Origin: Pseudomonas mendocina
Lineage (GTDB): Bacteria; Pseudomonadota; Gammaproteobacteria; Pseudomonadales; Pseudomonadaceae
Assembly: GCF_003008615.1 (NCBI RefSeq)
Contig: NZ_CP027657.1
Span: forward strand, 5,208,001-5,272,000
Reading direction: 5' to 3'
Length of the DNA: 64,000 nt
The position numbers were made by a program, and so were the translations under genes. Below, one piece after another: positions 28,242 to 38,954 of the stretch. The notes below the pieces were generated by a model. It was not told the origin of the DNA. It saw only the letters and a list, made by a program, of their open reading frames with translations, and searched no databases. Within the stretch, counting starts at the first letter, position 1. Each line of letters starts with the position of its first letter.

Positions 28242-30638
28242 CTAATGCGTGCTAATTCGCTCCTTGGAATCAGACTCGCGTTTGTCATCCGTTGCAACCA
28301 TCTCGGGAGCCGCATCGGGCAAGGGCTCCGGGGCGTATTGCAGCGCAATTTGCAGGACCTCGTCAATCCATTTAACCGGTTTAATCTGCAGGTCTTGCTT
28401 AATATTTTCCGGAATTTCTTTCAGATCACGCACATTTTCTTCCGGAATGATCACCGTCTTGATCCCACCGCGGTGCGCAGCTAACAATTTTTCCTTGAGC
28501 CCGCCAATGGCCAGCACCTGACCTCGCAAGGTGATCTCGCCGGTCATGGCAACGTCGGCCCGAACCGGAATCTGCGTCAACGCCGAAACCAGTGCCGTGC
28601 ACAAACCAATGCCTGCACTCGGGCCATCCTTGGGTGTGGCACCTTCGGGCATATGGATGTGAACGTCGCGCTTCTCGTTGAAGTCTGCTGGGATCCCCAG
28701 GCTTTTCGCCCGACTGCGCACCACTGTCATGGCGGCCGTCATCGACTCTGCCATGACATCACCCAGCGAGCCGGTCTTGATCAGATTGCCCTTGCCAGGT
28801 ACCACTGCGGTCTCGATGGTGAGCAGCTCGCCCCCCACCTGCGTCCAGGCCAATCCTGTCACCTGACCGATCTGATCCTGCTGCTCGGCAAGGCCATAGC
28901 GGTGCTTGCGCACGCCCAGGAAGTGTTCCAGCGAATCAGCAGTCACCGTGACCTGGAAACGCTTCTCGCGCACGTGCTCCTTGACCACTTTGCGGCATAC
29001 CTTGGCAATTTGCCGCTCCAGACTGCGCACGCCAGCTTCGCGCGTGTAGTAACGAATGATGTCGCGAATCGCCGATTCCTCAAGCTCCAGCTCGCCCTTT
29101 TTCAGACCATTGGCCTGTATCTGCTTGGGCGCCAGGTACTTGATGGCAATGTTGACCTTCTCATCCTCGGTGTAGCCCGGCAGACGGATGATTTCCATAC
29201 GATCCAGCAGCGGACCAGGGATGTTCATCGAGTTGGCCGTGCAGAGGAACATCACATCCGACAGATCGTAATCGACCTCCAGGTAGTGATCGTTGAAGTT
29301 GTGATTCTGTTCGGGGTCGAGAACTTCGAGCAGCGCCGAGGCAGGATCGCCGCGCATGTCCTGGCCCATCTTGTCGATTTCGTCGAGCAGGAACAACGGA
29401 TTGCGCACACCAACCTTGGTCATCTTCTGAATCAGACGACCCGGCATCGAACCGATGTAGGTACGACGGTGACCACGAATCTCGGCTTCGTCACGCACAC
29501 CACCGAGCGCCATACGCACGAACTTGCGGTTGGTCGCGGTAGCGATGGACTCGGCCAGCGAGGTCTTGCCCACGCCGGGCGGGCCAACCAGACACAGCAC
29601 CGGGCCCTTGAGCTTCTTCACCCGCTTCTGCACGGCGAGATACTCGAGGATGCGCTCCTTGACCTCTTCAAGCCCGTAATGATCGGCATCGAGAATGCTC
29701 TCGGCACGCGCCAGATCCAGGCGCACCTTGCTCTCTGCCTTCCACGGCACATTCACCAGCCAGTCGATGTAGGAGCGTACCACGGTGGCTTCGGCGGACA
29801 TCGGCGACATCTGCTTGAGCTTGTTCAGCTCAGCATTGGCCTTGGTCAGCGCCTCCTTCGACAGACCTGCGTTGTCGATGCGCTTGCGCAGTTCATCGAG
29901 CTCGTTATGGCCCTCATCGATGTCGCCCAGCTCCTTCTGAATGGCCTTCATCTGCTCATTCAGGTAGTACTCGCGCTGACTGCGCTCCATCTGCTTCTTC
30001 ACTCGGCCACGGATGCGCTTCTCGACCTGCAGCAGATCGATTTCGGCATCCAGTAGCGACAGCACGTGCTCGACGCGGGCGGACAGCGAGGTAATTTCGA
30101 GAATTTCCTGCTTCTGCTCGATCTTCAGCGCCATGTGTGCAGCCATGGTGTCAACCAGACGGCTAGGCTCATCGATGCTGTTGAGCGACGACAGCACTTC
30201 GGCTGGCACCTTCTTGCCCAACTGCACGTATTGCTCGAACTGACTGAGCAGGCTGCGAGTAAATACTTCTGACTCGCGCTCTGCGGTTTCACCCTCTTCG
30301 ATCAATTGCACTTCAGCGCGGCAGTGATCGTCGATTTCGATGAAACGCTCGATGGCGCCCCGTTGCTCACCCTCGACCAGCACCTTGACGGTGCCATCGG
30401 GCAGCTTGAGCAGCTGCAGGACGGTGGCAACGGTGCCGACACGATAAAGATCCTGATCATCCGGATCATCGACCGCAGGATTCTTCTGGGCCACCAGCAG
30501 AATCTGTTTGTCGCCCGTCATCGCAGCCTCGAGGGCCTCGATGGATTTCTCACGCCCGACGAAAAGCGGGATGACCATGTGCGGATAGACCACTACATCG
30601 CGCAATGGCAGGAGAGGCAATTCGATGGTTGTCTTCAT
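28242..30638 (-). CDS. lon: ATP-dependent protease Lon
   Basis: A 798-residue AAA+ protease. The N-terminal substrate domain starts [20 protein letters not shown]. The ATPase domain has Walker [10 protein letters not shown] in mid-protein, Walker B with [11 protein letters not shown] and a sensor region. The protease domain carries the catalytic Ser in KDGPSAGIG and the Lys in the [11 protein letters not shown] segment, forming the Ser-Lys dyad. It degrades misfolded proteins and regulators. Gene order tig-clpP-clpX-lon-hupB-ppiD is the classical proteostasis block. Heat-shock control is indicated by the promoter at 30697-30726. Confidence 0.97.
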   Translation of the reverse strand: MKTTIELPLLPLRDVVVYPHMVIPLFVGREKSIEALEAAMTGDKQILLVAQKNPAVDDPDDQDLYRVGTVATVLQLLKLPDGTVKVLVEGEQRGAIERFIEIDDHCRAEVQLIEEGETAERESEVFTRSLLSQFEQYVQLGKKVPAEVLSSLNSIDEPSRLVDTMAAHMALKIEQKQEILEITSLSARVEHVLSLLDAEIDLLQVEKRIRGRVKKQMERSQREYYLNEQMKAIQKELGDIDEGHNELDELRKRIDNAGLSKEALTKANAELNKLKQMSPMSAEATVVRSYIDWLVNVPWKAESKVRLDLARAESILDADHYGLEEVKERILEYLAVQKRVKKLKGPVLCLVGPPGVGKTSLAESIATATNRKFVRMALGGVRDEAEIRGHRRTYIGSMPGRLIQKMTKVGVRNPLFLLDEIDKMGQDMRGDPASALLEVLDPEQNHNFNDHYLEVDYDLSDVMFLCTANSMNIPGPLLDRMEIIRLPGYTEDEKVNIAIKYLAPKQIQANGLKKGELELEESAIRDIIRYYTREAGVRSLERQIAKVCRKVVKEHVREKRFQVTVTADSLEHFLGVRKHRYGLAEQQDQIGQVTGLAWTQVGGELLTIETAVVPGKGNLIKTGSLGDVMAESMTAAMTVVRSRAKSLGIPADFNEKRDVHIHMPEGATPKDGPSAGIGLCTALVSALTQIPVRADVAMTGEITLRGQVLAIGGLKEKLLAAHRGGIKTVIIPEENVRDLKEIPENIKQDLQIKPVKWIDEVLQIALQYAPEPLPDAAPEMVATDDKRESDSKERISTH

Positions 30639-30696
30639 GATTTCGGCTCAGCGGCGGCCATAAGGCCGTAAACAGGCGGGATTACCCTTGGCTTTT

Positions 30697-30726
30697 AAGA
30701 TGGGGGTAGCTCCCGTAAAAAACAAG
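30697..30726 (-). promoter_or_regulatory. Sigma-32 (RpoH) heat-shock promoter of lon
   Basis: Minus strand CTTGTTT, 14 bases, then CCCCATCTT. This matches the heat-shock consensus CTTGAAA-N13/14-CCCCATnT in both boxes and spacing. It lies about 60 bases upstream of the lon ATG. Confidence 0.8.
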
Positions 30727-30744
30727 CGCAAAGTCCATAAAAGC

Positions 30745-30767
30745 GAAGGGGCCCATCAGGCCCCTTC
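30745..30767 (-). terminator. Terminator after clpX
   Basis: GAAGGGGCC and GGCCCCTTC pair around a short loop, 22 bases past the clpX stop on the minus strand, followed by GCTTTT. Confidence 0.8.
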
Positions 30768-30789
30768 TTTGCGTCATGTAACAGCTCGG

Positions 30790-32070
<1,281 letters not shown>

Positions 32071-32177
32071 TCGATCAATCCAATACGGTAGGCTTGAAAC
32101 ACAAGATGAAGGCAAATGCGGGCATTTTCAAGGGCGCGGCTCGCGCTCGTGATCGATGCCCGCGTGCAAAACCTCAC

Positions 32178-32819
32178 CTAGACCGGCATTTGCCGCTTTT
32201 CATGAACGGCATCAACGAGACCGTACTCGACGGCACGCGGAGCGCTCATGAAGTAGTCACGGTTGGTGTCGCGCTCGATGGTTTCCAGATCCTGGCCAGT
32301 GTGGTGGGCCAACAACTCATTCAAACGCTGGCGAATGAACAGGATTTCACGGGCATGGATATCGATATCCGAAGCCTGGCCCTGAAAGCCGCCCAACGGC
32401 TGGTGAATCATCACGCGCGAGTTAGGCAGGCAGAAACGCTTGCCCTTGGCGCCACCAGCCAGCAGGAAAGCGCCCATGCTGCAGGCCTGACCGATGCAGG
32501 TAGTGGAGACATCCGCCTTGATGAACTGCATGGTGTCGTAGATCGCCATGCCGGCAGTCACAGAACCGCCCGGCGAGTTGATGTACAGATGGATGTCCTT
32601 GTCAGGGTTCTCTGCTTCCAGGAACAGCAACTGGGCGCAGATCAGGTTGGCCATGTAGTCCTCGACCTGGCCAACCAGAAAGATCACGCGCTCCTTGAGC
32701 AGGCGCGAATAGATGTCATAGGCACGCTCGCCACGAGCGGATTGCTCGATGACCATCGGCACCAGGCCGCCAGCGGCCTGGATTTCAGGCATGTTTTGCA
32801 TAAAAGGATTGCGGGACAT
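32178..32819 (-). CDS. clpP: ClpP, proteolytic subunit
   Basis: A 213-residue serine protease. The catalytic triad is S114 in GQACSMGA, H139 in [10 protein letters not shown] and D188 near NRDYF. The N-terminus includes a short propeptide before LVPMVIEQS. It forms tetradecameric chambers with ClpX (and ClpA). It lies between tig and clpX; the 94-base gap to tig may hold its own promoter. Confidence 0.97.
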   Translation of the reverse strand: MSRNPFMQNMPEIQAAGGLVPMVIEQSARGERAYDIYSRLLKERVIFLVGQVEDYMANLICAQLLFLEAENPDKDIHLYINSPGGSVTAGMAIYDTMQFIKADVSTTCIGQACSMGAFLLAGGAKGKRFCLPNSRVMIHQPLGGFQGQASDIDIHAREILFIRQRLNELLAHHTGQDLETIERDTNRDYFMSAPRAVEYGLVDAVHEKRQMPV

Positions 32820-32913
32820 GTCTTGCGCTCACTCCCTAATAGTCATGTCTCAAATACGCATAAGCCAGCACGGAGGCTGGCTTATGGTGGTGTACTCGAA
32901 CGGGGTTACGAGA

Positions 32914-34224
32914 TCAGTCGGCTTTAGGAGCTTCCGCCGGCTTGACTGCGTCCTCGTAGGAAACCGCTTTATCGGTCACGTTGGCCTTCTGCAGAACAGT
33001 ATCTACAACTTGCTCTTCCAGTACAACCGAACGTACTTCGTTCATTTGCTGGTCGTTCTTGTAGTACCAGGCAACTACCTGCTCCGGCTCTTGGTAAGCA
33101 GAGGCCATCTCTTCGATCAGCTCGCGCACACGGGCTTCATCCGGCTTGAGCTCGAACTGCTTGACCACTTCAGCGACGATCAGGCCCAGCACGACACGGC
33201 GCTTGGCTTGCTCTTCGAACAGTTCGGCCGGCAGTTGATCAGGCTTGATGTTGCCACCGAATTGCTGAACGGCCTGCACGCGCAGACGATTCACTTCGTT
33301 ACCAATCAGCGCTTTCGGCACTTCGACCGGATTGGCAGCCAGCAGGCCGTCCATTACCTGGTTCTTGACCTTGGATTTGATGGCCTGACGCAGCTCGCGC
33401 TCCATGTTCTTGCGAACTTCGGCACGGAAACCTTCCAGACCACCTTCCTTGATACCGAACAGAGCGAAGAACTCGTCGTTCAGCTCAGGCAGTTGCGGAG
33501 CGGAGACGCTGTTCACGGTAACAGTGAACTCGGCGGTTTTGCCGGCCAGATCGAGGTTCTGGTAGTCCTCTGGAAAGGTCGGGTTGATCACGCGCTCTTC
33601 GCCAGCCTTGACACCGACCAGGGCGTCTTCGAAGCCCGGAATCATGCGACCGGAGCCCAGCACCAGCTGGGTGCCCTTGGCGCTACCGCCAGCGAAGGCC
33701 TCGCCGTCGATCTTGCCAACGAAGTCGATGTTCAGCTGATCGCCATTCTCGGCAGCACGCTCAACAGTTTCGAAACGGGTGTTCTGCTTGCGCAGGATGT
33801 CGAGCATGTTGTCGACGTCGCTGTCAGCTACATCGGCGTCGAGACGCTCAATGGCGATGGTGTCGAAGCCAGAAACCTGAAACTCAGGGAACACTTCGAA
33901 GGTAGCGACGTATTCCAGATCTTTGCCCTTCTCGAAGGACTTAGGCTCTACAGCCGGAGCGCCGGCCGGGTTCAGCTTCTGCTCGACCACGGCCTCGTAG
34001 AAAGTAGCCTGGATCAGGTCGCCCAGTGCTTCCTGACGGGCAGCGTCTTCGTAACGCTGACGAATCACGCTCATCGGCACCTTGCCAGGACGGAAGCCAG
34101 GAACCTTGGCACGACGGGCAGTCTGCTGCAGACGCTTGTTGACTTCGGTCTCGATGCGCTCGACGGGTACGCCGACGGTCATGCGGCGCTCAAGAGCAGA
34201 AGTGCTTTCAACAGAAACTTGCAT
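32914..34224 (-). CDS. tig: Trigger factor, ribosome-associated chaperone and prolyl isomerase
   Basis: A 436-residue protein starting [20 protein letters not shown] at 34224; an ATG eight codons upstream is less likely. The ribosome-docking signature in the N-domain reads GFRPGKVP, the FKBP-type isomerase domain (about 150-240) includes [17 protein letters not shown], and the long C-terminal helices form the chaperone arms. It shields nascent chains at the exit tunnel. Its 5' side abuts the prophage left end with about 130 bases between, so its promoter lies on the host side of attL. Confidence 0.97.
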   Translation of the reverse strand: MQVSVESTSALERRMTVGVPVERIETEVNKRLQQTARRAKVPGFRPGKVPMSVIRQRYEDAARQEALGDLIQATFYEAVVEQKLNPAGAPAVEPKSFEKGKDLEYVATFEVFPEFQVSGFDTIAIERLDADVADSDVDNMLDILRKQNTRFETVERAAENGDQLNIDFVGKIDGEAFAGGSAKGTQLVLGSGRMIPGFEDALVGVKAGEERVINPTFPEDYQNLDLAGKTAEFTVTVNSVSAPQLPELNDEFFALFGIKEGGLEGFRAEVRKNMERELRQAIKSKVKNQVMDGLLAANPVEVPKALIGNEVNRLRVQAVQQFGGNIKPDQLPAELFEEQAKRRVVLGLIVAEVVKQFELKPDEARVRELIEEMASAYQEPEQVVAWYYKNDQQMNEVRSVVLEEQVVDTVLQKANVTDKAVSYEDAVKPAEAPKAD

Positions 34225-34352
34225 GGATATTCCTCGTTGCACAGACATAAGCCGGCTCGAACCGGCCCCGAATCAAGGCCAAGCATTCTAGAGGGTCAAT
34301 GTGCAGAAGTCACCCTAGAAGCAGGCGGCAGTCGGGAGGGGCTATATAAAGA

Positions 34353-34378
34353 TGGTGCGGACGGAGAGACTCGAACTC
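34353..34378 (-). other. attL: displaced 3' end of tRNA-Leu at the prophage left boundary
   Basis: On the minus strand these 26 bases read as the end of a tRNA: the T-loop TTCGAGT, the 3' T-stem strand CTCTC, the acceptor strand CGTCCGC, then ACCA. This equals the 3' end of Pseudomonas tRNA-Leu (acceptor GCGGACG). Going further into the would-be tRNA the match fails at once (GTGAG instead of GAGAG in the T-stem), and no D- or anticodon arm follows. This is what remains when a phage integrates into the 3' end of a tRNA and replaces it. The intact tRNA should be at attR, right of 64000. Confidence 0.85.
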
Positions 34379-35107
34379 ACCACTACCCCCGCGACTAGCC
34401 TGGAGGCCTTGATTCACGTGAATGGTTGCGCGTGTGTGAGCGTGAATCTGTTCCCAGCTTGTTCCCAATGAAAACGAGCACAGGTGCTCAGCACCGCAGG
34501 CGGCGGGATTCTACACATTTTTATGGTGAGGCCAAGGAAAAAGGTAATTTTGGTAATTTCGACGGCTTGAAGCAGCTGAACCACAGTGTTTTCAATGGGT
34601 TATATGTAAGTCAGAAAGGTAATAAATCAGTAATCAAAAGGTTAGGAGATTACCCTTTGGACTGGTCAGAAAATTCAAAATTAAAACCCTTTTAAATCAG
34701 CAACTTGCATAAAAATTACCTTAACCATTACCCCAAATTACCCGCCAAGGTAATCGCGCAAGCGCAGTATTTTCGGGGCCTCCAGCGCTGCCAGACCACC
34801 TCATTACCAAAATTACCCATTCCAGATACCGTCTCAGCCAGCTTGAGCAGGAAGGCGCCTAAACGCCCTTGCATGAGGCCGCCGCCGCAGGGATTCGCAG
34901 GGTTCGGGCACAGCCTGAATCCTGTATGTCGCCCCCGGCCTGGGCCGTCTGGAGTAGTCCGCAGGGGTGAAGAAAAAGCACCACATTTAGACCGGAGGCG
35001 TGGCGTGGGGACGAGGGCGCGCGCCGGGGTCAGTACCCGCAGCCAACACCTGGGCAGCAGCTCCCGACCACCATGGCGGGGCGCTGGCTGCCCTCCCCGA
35101 TCCGCAG
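34379..35107. other. Noncoding left arm of the prophage
   Basis: About 730 bases without a convincing gene. The first part contains TTCACGTGAA (a perfect palindrome near 34412) and a direct repeat TGTTCCCA. From 34520 to 34830 the DNA is AT-rich and holds the GGTAAT motif cluster described separately. From 34840 the sequence becomes GC-rich. Open frames at 34426-34695 (plus), 34705-35193 (plus) and 34728-35111 (minus) have no recognisable domain. The first does encode GNFGNF near the tandem motif. Confidence 0.7.
34543..34817. repeat. Cluster of ten GGTAAT/ATTACC motifs
   Basis: GGTAAT occurs at 34543, 34552, 34618 and 34749; its inverse ATTACC at 34649, 34715, 34727, 34737, 34803 and 34812. 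The outermost pairs are perfect 15-base inverses of each other (GGTAATTTTGGTAAT and ATTACCAAAATTACC). About 0.1 copies would be expected by chance in this length. Likely a protein-binding array: replication iterons, integrase arm sites or Cox sites next to attL. Confidence 0.65.
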
Positions 35108-35142
35108 GCACAAAAAAGCCGCCTCATGGGCGGCTTTCGTGC
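35108..35142. terminator. Bidirectional terminator after the portal gene Q
   Basis: AAAGCCGCC and GGGCGGCTTT pair around a short loop inside a longer GCAC/GTGC stem. On the minus strand a six-T run follows, 14 bases after the Q stop. Confidence 0.85.
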
Positions 35143-35155
35143 ATCTGCGCTGTAG

Positions 35156-36175
35156 TTAGCTGGCGGCGCTGCTGGGAGGCTCGTAGGGCTTGAACTTCAC
35201 CACCTCTTCACCCAGCCAATCGTTGATCTGCGCGAGCCTGGCTTGCACCGGCTCCAGTTCGTTGACGGCCCACATCTCTGACGCCTCCCGCAGCGAGCCG
35301 AACCCGCCGGAGTTCTGCGGAACAATGCCCATCAACTGCGGGTAAACGCGCAGCATGCCTAGCAGGTCGTCGCGGCTGATGTTCTTGATTGCGCCGAAGT
35401 CATCCTTGGCCGCCACCTCACTGATTGGGATCAGTTGGATGCCGTCTTTCTTGCCGTTCGGTGCGTACATGAACAGGTTGCGGAAGTTGCCCGGCCCCTT
35501 GCTGTCGCGCATCGCCTTGCGCAAGTCCTTGACGTAGTTTTCGTCGAAGGCCGCGTCGGTCATGTACAGGATGAACCCAGCATGCGAACCGTTGGCGAAA
35601 TACTTACGCCGGAATAGCGTGGCCGCCTCATTCAACAGCGCGCTTTGCAGGGCCGGCAGCCACTCCGGCAGCCCGTAAATCTCCTGATTGATGTCGGCTT
35701 CCCGAAGGTGACACACGCTGCCGCGCTTGAACTCGTGTTCGTCTTTCCAGCCCCGCACCTGGTAGTAGGTATCGAGATCCACACCGCGACGCATGTACTT
35801 GGCCATGCACGGCAACAGCCCCAGCGCCTGCCGCAGCATGTTGTTGCGCTTCTCAAGGTACAGATTGCCCGACCACCCCCAGTCCGTGACGATCTGCTCG
35901 AACGCAGCCCGGCTCAACAGCTTGTGCGGAATGAAAGTCCGTGACAGCGCGTTGCGCTTGAACACCAGGCCAGACGGCAAGTAGATGCCCGCTTTCGAGG
36001 CCTTCGCCAGGTTGTCCAGAGAGACGGGGGGCTCGTACCAGCGTCCGTTGGCGTAGCACTCCAGGTAATCCAGGAAGTCACGACCATCGAGCACCGCAGT
36101 AGGCTCACCGAAGGTAAAAGCCATGCCACCGGGCACGCTGGCGGCCGGCTGCTCAGTGATTGTCTCGTTGCTCAT
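35156..36175 (-). CDS. Q: Phage portal protein (P2 gpQ family)
   Basis: A 339-residue portal protein through which DNA enters the head. I take the start at 36175 (MSNETITEQ), whose ATG overlaps the terminase stop as TGATG; the frame stays open for 27 residues upstream, inside the terminase gene. Family features include AFTFGEPTAVLDGRDFLDYLE near the N-terminus, the SRTFIPHKLLSRAAFEQIV segment and IPISEVAAKDDF. Q and P are read leftwards from a shared late promoter, as in P2. Confidence 0.93.
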   Translation of the reverse strand: MSNETITEQPAASVPGGMAFTFGEPTAVLDGRDFLDYLECYANGRWYEPPVSLDNLAKASKAGIYLPSGLVFKRNALSRTFIPHKLLSRAAFEQIVTDWGWSGNLYLEKRNNMLRQALGLLPCMAKYMRRGVDLDTYYQVRGWKDEHEFKRGSVCHLREADINQEIYGLPEWLPALQSALLNEAATLFRRKYFANGSHAGFILYMTDAAFDENYVKDLRKAMRDSKGPGNFRNLFMYAPNGKKDGIQLIPISEVAAKDDFGAIKNISRDDLLGMLRVYPQLMGIVPQNSGGFGSLREASEMWAVNELEPVQARLAQINDWLGEEVVKFKPYEPPSSAAS

Positions 36176-37929
36176 CAATAGAACTCCATAACGCCCGTGT
36201 TGGCGGCTGTCTGGCCTTCCAGGGGCTCGTTGTGCAAAGCGTGGAACAGCGCCCACGCCAAGTCGGCGTGGCCTGTGTTGTCGTTGCGGCCGGCTGTGTA
36301 GGTGAACTGCCGCCCGCCCGGCGTAACCGTCTTGCGAATCGCCATCAGCGACTGCGCCATGTCCGTCCAGCCAGCGTCGAACTCAAGGCGGCCCTGGCTG
36401 ATCACATGCCACGCCTTCATCACCAGGCGCGTTTTCACCTCGGGGCTGTAGCTGAACGTCGTCAGGCCGGGGAAGAACTGGCGCACCAGCTGCGCCACTG
36501 CGCTGCCGATACCGGTGGTGTCGATGCCGATATAGGTCACCCAATAGCGCTGGGTAACCTTCTGAATCGTCCTGGCCTGGCTGTCGAAGTCCATGCCCTT
36601 AAACTGGTGGCGCTCCAGGATGCGGAATTTCCCGCCCGGTACCGCCGGCGGCGCCACCACCACCAAGCCGGCCGAGTCGCCGCTCTCCGCAGGGTCATAG
36701 CCAAGCCACACTTGGCGCGAGCCAAACGGGCGCATCTCCAGCGGTTTGAAGTCATCCCAATCGACCCAGCTATCCACCATGCCGCTCTGAAGCATGCTCA
36801 GCGGGAAGATGCTCGCCCCGTCGTCGACGAACTGGCACATCAGCAGGTTCTGGAACGCCGCCGCGTCGTATTCGCGCCGCAACTCGTCGATGTCGAAGAG
36901 GTCGCAGCCGCCCTCGGCCGCATCCAGAATCGTCACGATCTGGCGCCAGATCGAGTCCTCGCACAGCCGACCCTGCTGTAGCTCCGCGTGGCTCACATCC
37001 AGGTTGATATGCTCGGCCGACGGCTTGCCCTTGTTGAACCGCTCGCCCGTCCAGAAGGTGTACGCCTCATGCGCCATGCTGCTCGGCGTCGAGAAGTACG
37101 TCCGGCGGTAGCGCTTCTGCATCGCCATGCCGCTGGCGACCTTGTTCAGCTCCTGGAATTTGAACGTCCAGAAGAACTCGTCGAAGTAGAAATTGCCGTG
37201 GTAGCCCTGGGCGGTGCGCGCGTTCGTCCCCAGGAAATGCAGCTCGGCGCCGTTCGGCAAGATGATCGGATCGCCAGCCAGATCCACCCCCACCACATCC
37301 CGCGCGAAGGCCTGGATATACGCCTTGAAGATATGCGCCTGCGCCTTCGACGCAGACAGGAAAATCTGGTTACGCCCAGTGATCAGCGCATCGATCAGCG
37401 CCTCGCGTGCGAAGTAGAACGTGGCGCCGATCTGGCGACTTTTCAGGATGACCCGCGTGCGCTGGTTGCCCGCCCGGTGCCAGTCGAGCTGGTAATCGAA
37501 GCACCCTTCAAGGAAGGCCTCGACCAGCTTCTCGGTCTGTTCCTCGGTAATGTCGTTGCGCTTCGGCTTACGCTTCGGCCCGGCATTGCGCTTGTCCAGT
37601 TCCGGGTTTAGCTCGGCCTCGGTGCCGCCCTTCTGGAAGCGATCAATCCGCGCCTGCCGCTCCAACTGGCGGTGCAGCAGGTCGATTTCCTTGTAGTCGG
37701 CTCCCGACTTCGGGTCTTTCAGGATCAGCTGCACCAACCGCGCTTCGGTGGCGGCCTGGATACGCTCCAGCGGCGTGGCCCTGTCCCACTCGTCGCGGGT
37801 TTTCCAGCTGTGCAGGGTCTTTTCTTTCTCGCCGATCAGCTCGGCGATTTCGCACACGCGATAGCCCTGCCAGTACAAGTGCTTGGCGTGGCGGCGGTGA
37901 TCGGTGGGCAAATCAACGATGGCATTCAT
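36175..37929 (-). CDS. P: Terminase large subunit, ATPase/nuclease (P2 gpP family)
   Basis: DNA-packaging motor, 584 residues from the ATG at 37929 (MNAIVDLPTDHRRHA); a start seven codons upstream (37950) is possible. An N-terminal helix-turn-helix-like segment (CEIAELIGEKEKTLHSWKTR) is followed by the ATPase domain with a Walker A of the terminase type, SRQIGAT, and Walker B YFDEFFW. The RNase H-like nuclease domain has acids in LGYDPAESGDSAGLVV, YIGIDTTGIG and the closing HADLAWALFHA. It is divergent from gene O. Confidence 0.94.
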   Translation of the reverse strand: MNAIVDLPTDHRRHAKHLYWQGYRVCEIAELIGEKEKTLHSWKTRDEWDRATPLERIQAATEARLVQLILKDPKSGADYKEIDLLHRQLERQARIDRFQKGGTEAELNPELDKRNAGPKRKPKRNDITEEQTEKLVEAFLEGCFDYQLDWHRAGNQRTRVILKSRQIGATFYFAREALIDALITGRNQIFLSASKAQAHIFKAYIQAFARDVVGVDLAGDPIILPNGAELHFLGTNARTAQGYHGNFYFDEFFWTFKFQELNKVASGMAMQKRYRRTYFSTPSSMAHEAYTFWTGERFNKGKPSAEHINLDVSHAELQQGRLCEDSIWRQIVTILDAAEGGCDLFDIDELRREYDAAAFQNLLMCQFVDDGASIFPLSMLQSGMVDSWVDWDDFKPLEMRPFGSRQVWLGYDPAESGDSAGLVVVAPPAVPGGKFRILERHQFKGMDFDSQARTIQKVTQRYWVTYIGIDTTGIGSAVAQLVRQFFPGLTTFSYSPEVKTRLVMKAWHVISQGRLEFDAGWTDMAQSLMAIRKTVTPGGRQFTYTAGRNDNTGHADLAWALFHALHNEPLEGQTAANTGVMEFY

Positions 37930-37971
37930 GGCGCCGATGCTGACGCTCACGCGCGCGAGCCCCTACCAGCA

Positions 37972-37996
37972 CGCCCTGTACCGCGCCCCGCTACAG
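37972..37996. promoter_or_regulatory. Late-gene activator box between P and O
   Basis: Palindromic box CTGTA-N11-TACAG with core CCGCGCCCCGC. The same 25 bases occur at 51488-51512 and a one-mismatch version at 47312-47332. It lies between the divergent P and O genes, 43 bases from P and 77 from O. P2 late promoters carry a TGT-ACA dyad bound by Ogr. Confidence 0.75.
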
Positions 37997-38072
37997 GCTC
38001 AGCGCGTTGCCGCCTGTGCCCAGCCTGCCGACCATGCCCTCAACGCGAAACCCGCACCGAGGATCACCCCGC

Positions 38073-38915
38073 ATGGCCGCCACCAAGAAAACCGTCTCCA
38101 AATGGACCCGCATTGCCGTCGAAGGCGCCACCACCGATGGCCGCAACATCGAGCGCCAATGGATTCAGGAGATGGCCCAGCAGTACAGCCCCAATACCTA
38201 CGGCGCTCGCCTGAATTGTGAGCACCTGCGCGGCGTCTGGCCGGGTAGCGACTTCGGCGCATACGGCGACGTTGTCGCCCTCAAGGCCGAAGAGGTCGAC
38301 ATTGACGGCAAGAAGAAACTGGCCCTGTTCGCCCAGATGGTGCCCACCGACACCCTGATCGAGCTGAACAAGAAGGGGCAGAAGGTTTACACCTCCATTG
38401 AGGTCAACCCCAAGTTCGCCGACACCGGCAAGGCATACCTGGTCGGCCTGGCCATCACCGACAGCCCCGCCAGCCTGGGCACCGAGATGCTCCAGTTCAG
38501 TGCCAAGAACGGCACCCTGGCCAACCGCAAACAGGACAAAGACAACCTCTTCTCCGCTGCCGAAGAAACGGCCCTTGAGTTCGAGGAAATCGACGACACC
38601 CCCAGCATGTTCGCCGGCCTGAAAACCCGCCTCAGCGAACTGCTGAAACTGAGCAAGGAAAAGGAAGGCAAGGACGCCGCTCACTTCGCCGAACTGGGCG
38701 AAATGATCGAAAGCTTGGCCGAGCACGGCGCCAAGCAGGCCGACGCCTTCGCCAGCGTGCAGACCGCCCACGACAAGCTCCAGGCAGCCCACGACAAGCT
38801 GGCTACCGAGGTCGCCGACCTGGTCAAGCGCCTCAGCGAAACCGAAGACCACAGCCAGCAACCCCAGCGGCCGGTCAACCCCGGCGGCAACGCCCAAGTC
38901 GTCGCCGAGTACTGA
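38073..38915 (+). CDS. O: Capsid scaffolding protein with serine protease domain (P2 gpO family)
   Basis: A 280-residue scaffold/protease starting MAATKKTVSKWTRIAVEGA at 38073. The N-terminal half is the protease that processes the capsid proteins, with GRNIERQWIQEMAQQY and NCEHLRG (containing the catalytic His) and the Ser region near ITDSPASLGTEML. The C-terminal half (about 190-265) is a Lys/Glu/Ala-rich helical scaffold with strong coiled-coil character, including repeated AHDKL. First gene of the rightward head operon, controlled by the late box just upstream. Confidence 0.93.
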   Translation: MAATKKTVSKWTRIAVEGATTDGRNIERQWIQEMAQQYSPNTYGARLNCEHLRGVWPGSDFGAYGDVVALKAEEVDIDGKKKLALFAQMVPTDTLIELNKKGQKVYTSIEVNPKFADTGKAYLVGLAITDSPASLGTEMLQFSAKNGTLANRKQDKDNLFSAAEETALEFEEIDDTPSMFAGLKTRLSELLKLSKEKEGKDAAHFAELGEMIESLAEHGAKQADAFASVQTAHDKLQAAHDKLATEVADLVKRLSETEDHSQQPQRPVNPGGNAQVVAEY

Positions 38916-38954
38916 TCAACAGCCGCCACCACGCCACCAGTTCGGAGTAACACC

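Noticed and set aside
28653..30056. 467-codon open frame opposite lon
   Set aside because: The lon frame has all catalytic motifs; the antisense product is low-complexity His/Leu/Val with no known fold.
34353..34440. Complete tRNA at the prophage edge
   Set aside because: Only the T-loop, the 3' T-stem and acceptor strands and CCA are present; no anticodon or D arm follows.
34705..35193. Possible 162-residue gene in the prophage left arm, and its antisense partner 34728-35111
   Set aside because: Both run across the motif cluster and the Q terminator, have low-complexity Pro/Arg composition and no start signals.
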